Positions 8,116 to 15,088 of a stretch of 64,000 nt of DNA are shown here, one piece after another. The notes beneath the pieces were generated by a model that ran no database searches, was not told the origin of the DNA, and saw only the letters and a list, made by a program, of their open reading frames with translations. Origin of the DNA: CAZDIO01 sp964505555. GTDB lineage: Bacteria > Bdellovibrionota_C > UBA2361 > SZUA-149 > CAZDIO01. A program made the translations under genes and the position numbers. Within the stretch, counting starts at the first letter, position 1, and each line of letters begins with the position of its first letter. The DNA is taken from contig CAZDIO010000020.1 in the NCBI GenBank assembly GCA_964505555.1, positions 6,223-70,222 on the forward strand. The letters run 5' to 3'.

Positions 8116-8715
8116 TCACACGCTAGCCGATTCGACTCGATTGCCAATGAGTACGATCCCATTTCGTGGAGTTTTGCGAACCAGAACACCCACAACATCA
8201 TCAGCGGGAGTAGGCGTTCCCCACAACTCCATCGACCGTATATCCCTCGGAAGCTTCTCGCCCAAAGGCTCCAAGAACTCTTCACTGGCGCTCCACGGAA
8301 GCAATTCCCGATGGACCATGGTAGGTCCCCACCCAACAGCCAATATGGGCCACGGTGTTCGCCCCATCGGGGTAAGTCTTAGTGTCATCTCTAACAATCG
8401 CGCGCGTTCAATCGGTTCGCCAATCATGCGAAGAATAGTCCCGCCCATGATCGTTGTTGCACCTTGTTCCGATCCCGGCCTAGGTGGAATTGTTGCCTGA
8501 TCCAGCGCAAAAAAAGACCCTTCTGGCAAACGACTCGATATCAGACTTACGTTCTGAAATGCACTGTTGAATACCTCCAAAAAGGCCCTGACTATCTCGA
8601 TGTCGCCTTCTGCTATCAGACCGAAGCGCGCAAAAAGCGGCATTACAACCTCAGGCGTTGGAAGTATTATGTGAAGTTCAGCAAACCTAAATTCATCTGA
8701 CCAATGCTTCGGCAT
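8116..8715 (-). CDS. Unknown soluble protein
   Basis: About 199 residues from MPKHWSDEFRFAELH. I chose ATG 8715 because AAAGGAGGG lies 9 bases upstream, whereas the in-frame ATG at 8754 has no ribosome site. No signal peptide or membrane helix. The sequence mixes helices and strands (LHIILPTPEVVMPLFARFGL; GTILRMIGEPIERARLLEMT). G+C looks higher than in neighbouring genes. Flanked by hairpins on both sides (8073-8096 and 8854-8892), like the genes at 10387 and 51299. No family is recognised. Confidence 0.6.
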   Translation of the reverse strand: MPKHWSDEFRFAELHIILPTPEVVMPLFARFGLIAEGDIEIVRAFLEVFNSAFQNVSLISSRLPEGSFFALDQATIPPRPGSEQGATTIMGGTILRMIGEPIERARLLEMTLRLTPMGRTPWPILAVGWGPTMVHRELLPWSASEEFLEPLGEKLPRDIRSMELWGTPTPADDVVGVLVRKTPRNGIVLIGNRVESASV

Positions 8716-8853
8716 ATCACTTTCCCTCCTTTGTAAGAGTTTATTTAAACCCAAACATCATCACGACTCATATTTTCCGGGTCACCTTTAATGTCCAAGA
8801 AAATACGAGTCGCTGAAGGAAAAGTGATAGTCTTGAAAACCTACTGCAGCCAC

Positions 8854-8892
8854 AAAGCCCTGGGGACCAACAAATTGCTCCTCAGGGACTTT
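8854..8892. repeat. Imperfect hairpin upstream of the 8116-8715 gene
   Basis: AAAGCCCTGGGGA (8854-8866) pairs imperfectly with TCCTCAGGGACTTT (8879-8892). Could end transcription from outside or mark the edge of an inserted gene cassette. Confidence 0.35.
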
Positions 8893-8949
8893 GGAAAATT
8901 CACTTAATCTTAAATTTGAAAGAGCACAACAAGTAGTTCTAGCACACTT

Positions 8950-9110
8950 GGAATCAACCCGCTAAAAGCTAAAACTCGGTACATAGGAATGCAGCCGTAG
9001 TCAAAGTAATTTAAAGTTCTAGCAAAAAATGTTTTAGAATTCAGTTAGTTAATATGAAAAGAAAAAACGACTTAAAGGAACAGTGAGTTGCCATCCACCA
9101 TCTTTTCGGG
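8950..9110. repeat. 122-bp element copy 2 with shared flanks
   Basis: The core 8978-9099 is 122 bp (ends GGTACATAGGAATGC and GTTGCCATCCACC). Here, and in the copy at 11586-11745, the core is preceded by the same 28 bp (GGAATCAACCCGCTAAAAGC and on) and followed by ATCTTTTCGG, so these two copies share a longer unit of about 160 bp. Further ACCATCTTTTCGGG repeats continue to about 9161. Confidence 0.8.
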
Positions 9111-9161
9111 AGTTGCCATCCACCATCTTTTCGACCATCTTTTCGGGACCATCTTTTCGGG
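9096..9161. repeat. Tandem ACCATCTTTTCGGG duplications
   Basis: At the right end of the element the 14-mer ACCATCTTTTCGGG occurs four times with small variations, one of them as part of a repeated GAGTTGCCATCCACC end. The units always begin at the ACC of the element terminus. Confidence 0.6.
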
Positions 9162-9290
9162 TGCCTGCCCCCAATTTTCCTTTGCAATACTGGTAGCAAT
9201 CCCTCGTCAGTTTGACTTTCCGTTGTCGTCATGAAATGAGCTAGCAGTTTCGTCGTGTGATAATTTCAAGGTTTTGGAAAGGGTGTAATT

Positions 9291-10028
9291 GTGAAAAAAC
9301 TTGATTGGGTAGTTGGCGTATTCATTTGTCTCGTGGCCTCTACGCAGGTGGTTCGGGCAAAAGATAATCAAAAAGAAGAAATCTTTCAGACTCAAGAAAC
9401 CGAATTGTATACTGAGGATCTATTACTCAGCGAAGAGTATAAAGAAGCGGTGGTGATAGATTCTCACAGTCAATCAAGTGATGAGGGTCTGATGATACGT
9501 TTTTCGTTGATTGAAAGAATCAATTTTAATAGCGACGGTCGTCGGACGAGTAGCAAGCGCATAGTAAGACTACAGTTCGGCCGTTACCTGTTGTGGTGTG
9601 ATCCGGTAGAGGATACGGAGTGTACCAAAACGAGGGTTGTAGATCTATGTCTTTCTATGATCGGCGCTGAAAGCGAGGGCTGCAAGGAGATCTCCCTGCA
9701 ATTGGATGAGTTCGATGACTTTATTAAATTCGTTCAAAACCTTAATAATTTGACAAAAAACCCATCGCTTAAGAAAACTCTTGCCGGTGGTTCGTGGAAA
9801 GGGCTGAAAAGCGTTACGTTTTCGAGTCGTCTCGAAAATATAAAAGGCTTCGATGGGAAGGAAAAAAAAGAAAAACAATGGGTCTCGCGAATCGCATTGA
9901 GCCAATGGAAATTCTCGTTACCAATAACTTTGGAAAACTTTCTTAAAACTCTCCAATCAGTCAGGAGAGGACCAATTACTGAACAGCCGGCGGAGGAACC
10001 TGAGACTGAGCCAGATGACGAAGAGTAA
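9291..10028 (+). CDS. Secreted protein, unknown function
   Basis: A 245-residue product with a signal peptide (KKLDWVVGVFICLVAST, cut near VRA) and an acidic, beta-rich mature part that ends in an acidic Glu/Pro tail (EQPAEEPETEPDDEE). It starts at GTG 9291, with a weak GGAAAGGG upstream. Two cysteine pairs lie around residues 103-130. A strong hairpin follows at 10037-10076. No family is recognised. Confidence 0.6.
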   Translation: MKKLDWVVGVFICLVASTQVVRAKDNQKEEIFQTQETELYTEDLLLSEEYKEAVVIDSHSQSSDEGLMIRFSLIERINFNSDGRRTSSKRIVRLQFGRYLLWCDPVEDTECTKTRVVDLCLSMIGAESEGCKEISLQLDEFDDFIKFVQNLNNLTKNPSLKKTLAGGSWKGLKSVTFSSRLENIKGFDGKEKKEKQWVSRIALSQWKFSLPITLENFLKTLQSVRRGPITEQPAEEPETEPDDEE

Positions 10029-10036
10029 AGAGCGTT

Positions 10037-10076
10037 CTCGAGACGCCGCATCGTTTTTGGGATGCGGCGTCTCGAG
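10037..10076 (+). terminator. Perfect 16-bp hairpin
   Basis: CTCGAGACGCCGCATC (10037-10052) pairs perfectly with GATGCGGCGTCTCGAG (10061-10076) around an 8-base loop, 9 bases after the stop of the 9291-10028 gene. Very stable; no long T run follows. Confidence 0.7.
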
Positions 10077-10286
10077 TCGGTTATAGAGATTCACACGACG
10101 AATTTCGAACGCGTTCTTCGCACAAATGCTTTCTAAATAATAGAGGATATCTTTTCTACAGAGCACTCCCGACCCCTTTTCTTTTCTGATTTCAATTCCA
10201 ATGCGTTTTATGTTACTATTCTGCGGGTTCATTCGCGCCTGGCTTTCTCTTTAACAATTTCTATTTGGGTAACTCACCAAACACCA

Positions 10287-10323
10287 AAGCAGCTTCCAGA
10301 TCGTTGGTATCTGAAAGCTGCTT
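10287..10323. repeat. Hairpin upstream of the 10387-11298 gene
   Basis: AAGCAGCTTCCAGAT (10287-10301) pairs with ATCTGAAAGCTGCTT (10309-10323), 14 of 15 bp, loop CGTTGGT. Together with the hairpin at 11309-11345 it brackets the gene between them. Confidence 0.6.
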
Positions 10324-10386
10324 CGGCAGTCTTATCGCGTTTTGAATACGGTTTTTCGGCAATTAGCTATGACAAGGAGAGTGCCA

Positions 10387-11298
10387 ATGCCACTGAGCAT
10401 TTATGAAAAGACGCCCACTGGCAAATTCATGCAGTGGCTGCGCACACACACTACTCGACTTCGGCCGGGTCAGCTCGTCACCGAAAAGTTTGCGCTGACG
10501 TTGGGTGTAAAACAGGCATTTAGTGAACAGCTGATGGCGAGCATTCGCCCCATGTTTGAACAGGTCGCCTCCTGGCGGAGAGAAGCGCCGGACACTGCGG
10601 GGGTACGTGGGGTTGATCCTTCCCATCAGTCTCTCGTTATCCGAAATTTGGAAGAGGCAGAGCTTGATGAGGTCATAAATGGCGTGCTGCGAGAACGTAT
10701 CGACGGGATCTCTTCCTTAATGATCACAACTCTACTTGCGGCCTTTCAAAAACGGATGAACGACGATCCTAGCCTCGTTGATGGTGCTAACCAGTATCTG
10801 GAAATTTCCGGTTATTCGTCTTTTAGCGAATTTCTTCGACAAACGACGAGTCCCGGACTTAAAGCCATCAGTAGTTTGGTTTGGGTCGCAATAGCCAATG
10901 TCCCAAATAAGGATATCGAACGGATTGCTCGCGTGATCAGGAATTCATCCTGGCTGATTCGCGAATGGGCTAACCAGAATGACGCGGTGTTCGTTCCTCT
11001 AAGAGCGGCGCTCGGCAACCGCATACTCGATGATGACGCACCCATAGGTCCCGCGCGCCCGCAGCGCATGCTCATTGCAGATTACGGAACGGAGAAGGAA
11101 CATCTTGAGTTCACCGAGGAAACTATGCAATGGGTTAGAGATGTCGGTCTCAACGACGGACTTGTCAGGCACGGTACGCACCGCCTGGGTTGTCCGGCAC
11201 TCGGCGTTCGGATTAACGACACGGATGCTATCACCGACTCGGTTAACTGGGCGGTTGAAATTCTAATCGCATTCCGTCACCGATTCTTCCCTCGCTAA
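10387..11298 (+). CDS. Unknown soluble protein in a hairpin-bracketed unit
   Basis: A 303-residue product. ATG 10387 is preferred over the in-frame start at 10342 because AAGGAGA lies 6 bases upstream. No signal peptide or membrane helix; mostly helical with a charged middle. The C-terminal part has a short His/Cys region (RHGTHRLGCPAL). G+C is visibly higher than in the secreted-peptide genes nearby. Perfect or near-perfect hairpins occur on both sides, which suggests a self-contained transcription unit acquired as a block. No family is recognised. Confidence 0.6.
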   Translation: MPLSIYEKTPTGKFMQWLRTHTTRLRPGQLVTEKFALTLGVKQAFSEQLMASIRPMFEQVASWRREAPDTAGVRGVDPSHQSLVIRNLEEAELDEVINGVLRERIDGISSLMITTLLAAFQKRMNDDPSLVDGANQYLEISGYSSFSEFLRQTTSPGLKAISSLVWVAIANVPNKDIERIARVIRNSSWLIREWANQNDAVFVPLRAALGNRILDDDAPIGPARPQRMLIADYGTEKEHLEFTEETMQWVRDVGLNDGLVRHGTHRLGCPALGVRINDTDAITDSVNWAVEILIAFRHRFFPR

Positions 11299-11308
11299 CG
11301 GATCGCGT

Positions 11309-11345
11309 CGAACGGCGGTGGGACCATGTGTCCCACCGCCGTTCG
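11309..11345 (+). terminator. Perfect 16-bp terminator hairpin
   Basis: CGAACGGCGGTGGGAC (11309-11324) pairs perfectly with GTCCCACCGCCGTTCG (11330-11345), loop CATGT, 10 bases after the stop. A TTTTTG run follows at some distance (about 11364). Confidence 0.75.
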
Positions 11346-11418
11346 CGCTACCCCGTTTCAGGGTTTTTGACTGTCGAAGTAGCCTCAACTTTTCAAAATA
11401 AATGGGAATAAATAAGGA

Positions 11419-11450
11419 TGGATCTCTGGTGGATCTCTGGTGGATCTCTG
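11419..11450. repeat. GGATCTCTGGT tandem duplications
   Basis: Three 11-bp units of GGATCTCTGGT lie directly before the left end of the 122-bp element at 11450. The GGT of each unit matches the element terminus. Confidence 0.6.
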
Positions 11451-11571
11451 GTGCATGACAACACAGTCGTAGTCAAAGTCAGTTAAAGTTCTAGTGAAAA
11501 ACGTTTTAGAATTCAGTCCGTTAAGGAAAGAAGAAAAAACGAGTTAAAGGAACAGTGAGTTGCCATCCACC
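11450..11571. repeat. 122-bp inverted-repeat element, copy 3
   Basis: Ends GGTGCATGACAAC and GTTGCCATCCACC. Length 122 bp. Inverted ends agree at about 11 of the outer 13 positions. Separated from copy 4 only by AGATCATCATCATC, so two elements lie nearly in tandem. Confidence 0.85.
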
Positions 11572-11585
11572 AGATCATCATCATC

Positions 11586-11745
11586 GGAATCAACCCGCTA
11601 AAAGCTAAAACTCGGTACATAGGAATGCAGCCGTAGTCAAAGTCATTTAAAGTTCTAGCCAAAAATGTTTTAGAATTCAGTGAGTTAAGATGAAAAGAAA
11701 AAACGACTTAAAGGAACAGTGAGTTGCCATCCACCATCTTTTCGG
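11586..11745. repeat. 122-bp element copy 4 with shared flanks
   Basis: The core 11614-11735 is 122 bp. The outer flanks match those of the copy at 8950-9110. Its right end directly abuts the broken IS4-type transposase gene. Confidence 0.85.
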
Positions 11746-12030
11746 AGGTTCAAGAATCTTGCGCAGCACTTCAAGTGACAACCTCGAACGAGCTTGGCAA
11801 AACGCTGAGGCAGTAAATGGTATCCCTGATAGGTGCGGCAAGTGGGCTATTGCTGTATTGCCATACAGAACTTGCAGAAACATCAGCTGAATCGTCGTAA
11901 CAGGATCTAACAGACGTTCTCGCCAGCCTAAACCCAGCTCTTGACACACTCTCCGAATCTCCTCCCCCTCCAACTCTCTCGTCCATTTTCTCTTGAACTG
12001 TCCTACGATTTTGCTAATATCAATACGCAT
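11746..12030 (-). pseudogene. IS4-family transposase, N-terminal fragment
   Basis: About 95 residues remain: MRIDISKIVGQFKRKW at the start, then LLDPVTTIQLMFLQVLYGNTAI and FCQARSRLSLEVLRKILE. This is the N-terminal part typical of IS4-group transposases; the DDE catalytic domain is missing. The frame runs into the right end of the 122-bp element, so the element (or the event that brought it) removed the rest. Not functional. Confidence 0.75.
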
Positions 12031-12035
12031 TTGAT

Positions 12036-12088
12036 GCCTCCTGAGATTTCTTTAGCGTTTGCTTGACACAAACACTCTCTCAGGAGGC
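12036..12088. terminator. Hairpin beside the IS4 fragment
   Basis: GCCTCCTGAGA (12036-12046) pairs perfectly with TCTCAGGAGGC (12078-12088), followed rightward by TTTTTC. It may be the outer end of the insertion sequence or a terminator that shields the transposase from outside transcription. Confidence 0.55.
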
Positions 12089-12147
12089 TTTTTCTCGTAC
12101 AACCACTTTCTTATTCGGATTTTCGTACGTCAGCACGCGGACTTACG

Positions 12148-12189
12148 CTTAACTTAATGCCATTCACTCCCGACCCCTTTTCTTTCTGC
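12148..12189. repeat. RAYT/REP-type motif
   Basis: GCTTAACTTAATGCCATTC is followed by CACTCCCGACCCCTTTTC. The second part also occurs at 10164-10182. Known REP-like elements mobilised by Y1 transposases carry such strings; no such transposase is in the window. Confidence 0.5.
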
Positions 12190-12200
12190 TTAGCTCACAA

Positions 12201-12231
12201 CGGAAAGGTGTAGCGACTGAACACCTTTCCG
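12201..12231 (-). terminator. Perfect 11-bp hairpin
   Basis: CGGAAAGGTGT (12201-12211) pairs perfectly with ACACCTTTCCG (12221-12231), loop AGCGACTGA, downstream of the leftward membrane-protein gene. Confidence 0.6.
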
Positions 12232-12284
12232 GTGAACAGGCTGGCTGATCATTGGTCGCCGCTTTGAGCGAGAGCCGATGTTTC

Positions 12285-12788
12285 TTATGATGATGATGGT
12301 GGCAGCGCCTCAGAATGACTTTCAACGTAAATTGCGAGCTTGAGAGAGGCGATAGGTACTGCAACTAGTCCCACCGCTGAACAAAGAATTGTGGATCCAA
12401 GTAACACCCAATCCTCCAACCACGGGTAGCGAGACCACCCTCCACCTACCGCGAGAACGCTAATTATATTGATACATACGTTGAACAATACGCAAACAAT
12501 TATGGTATTGATATATCTTTTGATTTCTGATTTGCCTATCGCAATGAGTAAAATATAGCCAAACACTCCGGCTAAGATATTTCCCAAAGCAGCAAAAAAC
12601 ACCACGATTGACGTAGATGAAGGAGGAATCCCCTCTCCTCTTAATGCTAGATAACAAGCTATCCCACCGAGGGCGAAAATGCCGCTGAAAAACACGAGAG
12701 CCATGAGAACTCCACATTGTGACCGCATTTCATGGAACCCCATTTCATTTACAACCTTCGTATCCTGATTCACGGTTTTTCCTTTCAT
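12285..12788 (-). CDS. Four-helix membrane protein, unknown function
   Basis: About 167 residues from ATG 12788, with four hydrophobic segments (MALVFFSGIFALGGIACYLAL; VVFFAALGNILAGVFGYILL; IIVCVLFNVCINIISVLAV; WVLLGSTILCSAVGLVAVPI). The start is uncertain. GTG 12773 has AGGA 6 bases upstream, and the frame stays open to 12869, but that extension would overlap an inverted repeat at 12814-12850. Hairpins lie on both sides. No family is recognised. Confidence 0.55.
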   Translation of the reverse strand: MKGKTVNQDTKVVNEMGFHEMRSQCGVLMALVFFSGIFALGGIACYLALRGEGIPPSSTSIVVFFAALGNILAGVFGYILLIAIGKSEIKRYINTIIVCVLFNVCINIISVLAVGGGWSRYPWLEDWVLLGSTILCSAVGLVAVPIASLKLAIYVESHSEALPPSSS

Positions 12789-12813
12789 AAAAGTTTCGGC
12801 TTGAACACACACA

Positions 12814-12850
12814 GGACAGTTAATATTCCAAAAATGACTATTAACTGTCC
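12814..12850. repeat. Perfect inverted repeat upstream of the 12285 gene
   Basis: GGACAGTTAAT (12814-12824) and ATTAACTGTCC (12840-12850), 15-base spacer. Could be a hairpin or an operator; it also contains the GGACAGT word of the RAYT/REP-type motifs. Confidence 0.5.
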
Positions 12851-13023
12851 CGCTGCGAACAACCGACATTCACGAAAAACCCTTACGCCGCCACGCCTTT
12901 TCGTTGTGACCTAAGCTTCTACCCAGATGTTGTGAGTTGTGCTTTACCTAGCACTGGAAACGAGGGATTGCCACTAGTTTCATCCCCGTGTTTGGCAATT
13001 ATCTAAAAAATCCTGAGATTTGG

Positions 13024-13049
13024 TGCCTGAGATTTGGTCCTGAGATTTG
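13024..13049. repeat. CCTGAGATTTGGT duplication
   Basis: Two 13-bp units of CCTGAGATTTGGT stand directly before the left end of the element at 13049. The matching right flank has CCACCAGATCAGG twice (13167-13190). Confidence 0.6.
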
Positions 13050-13170
13050 GTGCATGCCAACGCATCGATAGTCAAAGTTACTTAAAGTTCTAGTCGAAAA
13101 TGTTTTAGAATTCAGTCAGTTAAGAATAGAAGAAAAAGCCCTTTAAAGTAACAGTGAGTTGCCATCCACC
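13049..13170. repeat. 122-bp inverted-repeat element, copy 5
   Basis: Ends GGTGCATGCCAAC and GTTGCCATCCACC; length 122 bp. Its right end abuts the 3' end of the truncated IS110 transposase gene, as copy 4 does for the IS4 fragment. Confidence 0.85.
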
Positions 13171-13173
13171 AGA

Positions 13174-13791
13174 TCAGGCCACCAGATCAGCCGGCTCATC
13201 GAATTGTTTAATCCGCTGGTCAAGCGAAGAAAGCTCTTCTTGTAACAGCCTGAACATCGAACATGTCATCGTTGATACCTCTTGCTCTACCTCACTAAGA
13301 ACTTTCCCTAACATCCGGCGCAGCTGAGTTACTCCCCGCGAAATCACAAACCCATACTCTGCTAGTAAACCCCGAAGCTGGTTAATAATCGCCGTCCGCT
13401 CTGCTACTAACCGTTCTCGCACCCGATGCAGATTCTGTAGATCCTGTTGCTCAACTCGCTTCACTGCTACAAATCTCATGCTCGGTCTCTGCGCTGCTTC
13501 AGCTATCGCTTCTGCGTCAGCGCGGTCGTTCTTTTGTGACTTAACGTATGGCTTTACAAACGCCGCCGGAATTAGCCGAACTTCGTGCCCATAGGATTCA
13601 AACAGCCTACCCCAATAATGCGAGCCTGCTCCGACTTCCATCGCTACTATACAACGCCGCCGCAACAGCATGAATTCTTTCACCTGATTCCGGTGCAGCT
13701 TTCGCTCCAGTGTCTTCTCCCCACACTCGTCAACACCACAAACCTGGAAATAGCTCTTTGATGTATCTAGTCCGATAAGATATGTTTCCAT
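13174..13791 (-). pseudogene. IS110-family transposase, truncated
   Basis: About 206 residues from METYLIGLDTSK, with AAGGAGG about 9 bases upstream. The N-terminal DEDD domain is intact in outline: GLDTSK near residue 8, AMEVGAG near 60, KNDRADAEAIAEAA near 105. The C-terminal Transposase_20 domain of IS110 enzymes (usual total 330-400 residues) is missing; the frame ends in repeat DNA at the border of the 122-bp element. Probably inactive. Confidence 0.85.
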
Positions 13792-13892
13792 TTGGTCCTT
13801 TCCTCCTTTTAAAGTTCGTCTCGACTCCAACGTCTTGACTACTTTGGCACTTCAAGGCCGTTAATTAAAGGAGGACAGGACCATTCTATTGC

Positions 13893-13940
13893 ACCAAGTT
13901 TTAACCAAGTTTTAACCAAGTTTTACGCACCAAGTTTTGG
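13893..13940. repeat. ACCAAGTTTTA tandem duplications
   Basis: Three 11-bp units ACCAAGTTTTA in a row and a fourth ACCAAGTTTTG after CGC. Same ACC-anchored pattern as at the element borders, here on the upstream side of the IS110 fragment. Confidence 0.6.
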
Positions 13941-13965
13941 GCCTCGCAACGACAGGAGGACGAAC

Positions 13966-13996
13966 GCTTAACTTAATGTCATTCGGGATTGTCCCC
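13966..13996. repeat. RAYT/REP-type motif
   Basis: GCTTAACTTAATGTCATTC followed by GGGATTGTCCCC. Fourth copy of the motif in the first 14 kb. Confidence 0.5.
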
Positions 13997-14118
13997 ATAA
14001 CGATTACACATATTTAGCTTGGTTGGAGAAGCATGGTTAGACAAACCACCGATGAGTGTATGGTTTTAGAGAATGCCCGGAATGTTCGGGAATCAGATCA
14101 AAGGTGCTGGGAGGAAGT

Positions 14119-14331
14119 ATGATGAAAAGGTTGTTATTTACAGCCGTAATGGTTACCTGTTTTGGAGTCGAAAATGCATCGGCCCGTGCCTATTATGATA
14201 CCGAAGTATGCTACGGCAATTCCAGCGGAGGGATATGCGTCTACTGTCTGGGGGATGAGTGTTGGTCAGTAGTTAGCCATCCTCCGCGATTGGTCAATGA
14301 TCTCTATTGGGAGGAAGACGGGCTCTTATAA
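14119..14331 (+). CDS. Small secreted Cys-containing peptide
   Basis: A 70-residue product starting at MMKRLLFTAVMV, with GGGAGGA directly upstream. The frame is open to 14056 but only this start gives a clean signal peptide (cut after ASA near residue 22). The mature part of about 48 residues has four cysteines (VCYGN, ICVYC, ECWS). Third member, by style, of the set of small exported peptides here. Function unknown. Confidence 0.55.
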   Translation: MMKRLLFTAVMVTCFGVENASARAYYDTEVCYGNSSGGICVYCLGDECWSVVSHPPRLVNDLYWEEDGLL

Positions 14332-14492
14332 CCGGGGGATGAGATCTGGTGGATGTACATTCAAGGACTAAGTGCAACACACTTAGAGCACGAGGCACGC
14401 GGTACTCTAATTCTTTGTTACCACTACACTTTATTCCCATTTTCGTGGGGATACTTCAGTGCCCGGCGGATAATTCTCGCAGACGTTTTCCT

Positions 14493-15086
14493 CTATTTTG
14501 ACCTCATCAGTTCCAGTGTATCGATAAGCACAAGAACGTTATTGCTCAACCCTTCCACCGTTTCTCTAACCACGCCTTCTTTGTCTAGAAGCAGTAATTT
14601 ATTCGAATGAATAATATCGTTAGAGGTTGGGTCGCTCTGGAAATTAATCGAAAGAAGGTGAGAGAGTTTACGAATATCTTCTTTTTTGCCTGTTAAAAAC
14701 CGCCAATTTGGTGCTGTTAAGTTCTTTTGATCGCGAAACTTCTTTAGCTCAGCAGGGCTATCACGATCGGGATCAAACGTCACAATTACTATTTCAACAC
14801 GAAGCTGTTTGTCCTTGAGCGCATCATCAAGCTTTTTTAGGCGAGCGATTGTTAAGGGGCAGGCTGTGGAACAACTTGCAAAAGCCATGGTGAGGACCAC
14901 CGGCCTTCCGGAAAAATCGGCGAGAGTCACTTTGTTCTCTTTGTCATCCTGCCACTCCATCTTGATGTTATACAGCGATTCGTCGGGGTAAGAGAAGGCC
15001 GATTCAATGCGGGTTATTAGTGAGAAAAACAAAACTAAGAACAAACGAGAAAAAATTAGCGAACTTGTTTTCATATTTTTATCCAC
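14493..15086 (-). CDS. SCO1/SenC-type copper chaperone
   Basis: About 197 residues, exported or anchored by an N-terminal hydrophobic helix (SLIFSRLFLVLFFSLI). The thioredoxin-like fold carries the copper motif ASCSTACPLT (CxxxC, about residues 84-88) and the distal histidine in DIIHSNK. SCO proteins bind copper and deliver it to periplasmic copper sites, classically CuA. It starts only 2 bases after the nirV stop, as the last gene of the nirK transcript, so a role in loading NirK or the CuA subunit encoded at 22532 is likely. GTG 15086 and ATG 15074 are both possible starts. Confidence 0.85.
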   Translation of the reverse strand: MDKNMKTSSLIFSRLFLVLFFSLITRIESAFSYPDESLYNIKMEWQDDKENKVTLADFSGRPVVLTMAFASCSTACPLTIARLKKLDDALKDKQLRVEIVIVTFDPDRDSPAELKKFRDQKNLTAPNWRFLTGKKEDIRKLSHLLSINFQSDPTSNDIIHSNKLLLLDKEGVVRETVEGLSNNVLVLIDTLELMRSK

Positions 15087-15088
15087 TA

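Noticed and set aside
9096..9161. CRISPR array
   Set aside because: The repeated 14-mers are nearly back to back without unique spacers of constant length, and no cas genes are nearby.
3705..13996. Integron attC sites, suggested by GCTTAAC and GTTAAGC cores among small orphan genes
   Set aside because: The cores are not paired within 60-130 bp around each gene, their orientation is mixed, and no integron integrase is present. The longer conserved string fits a REP/RAYT motif instead.
1..14400. Prophage or integrative conjugative element
   Set aside because: No integrase, capsid, portal, terminase, relaxase or conjugation genes are visible; only transposase fragments and small repeats.
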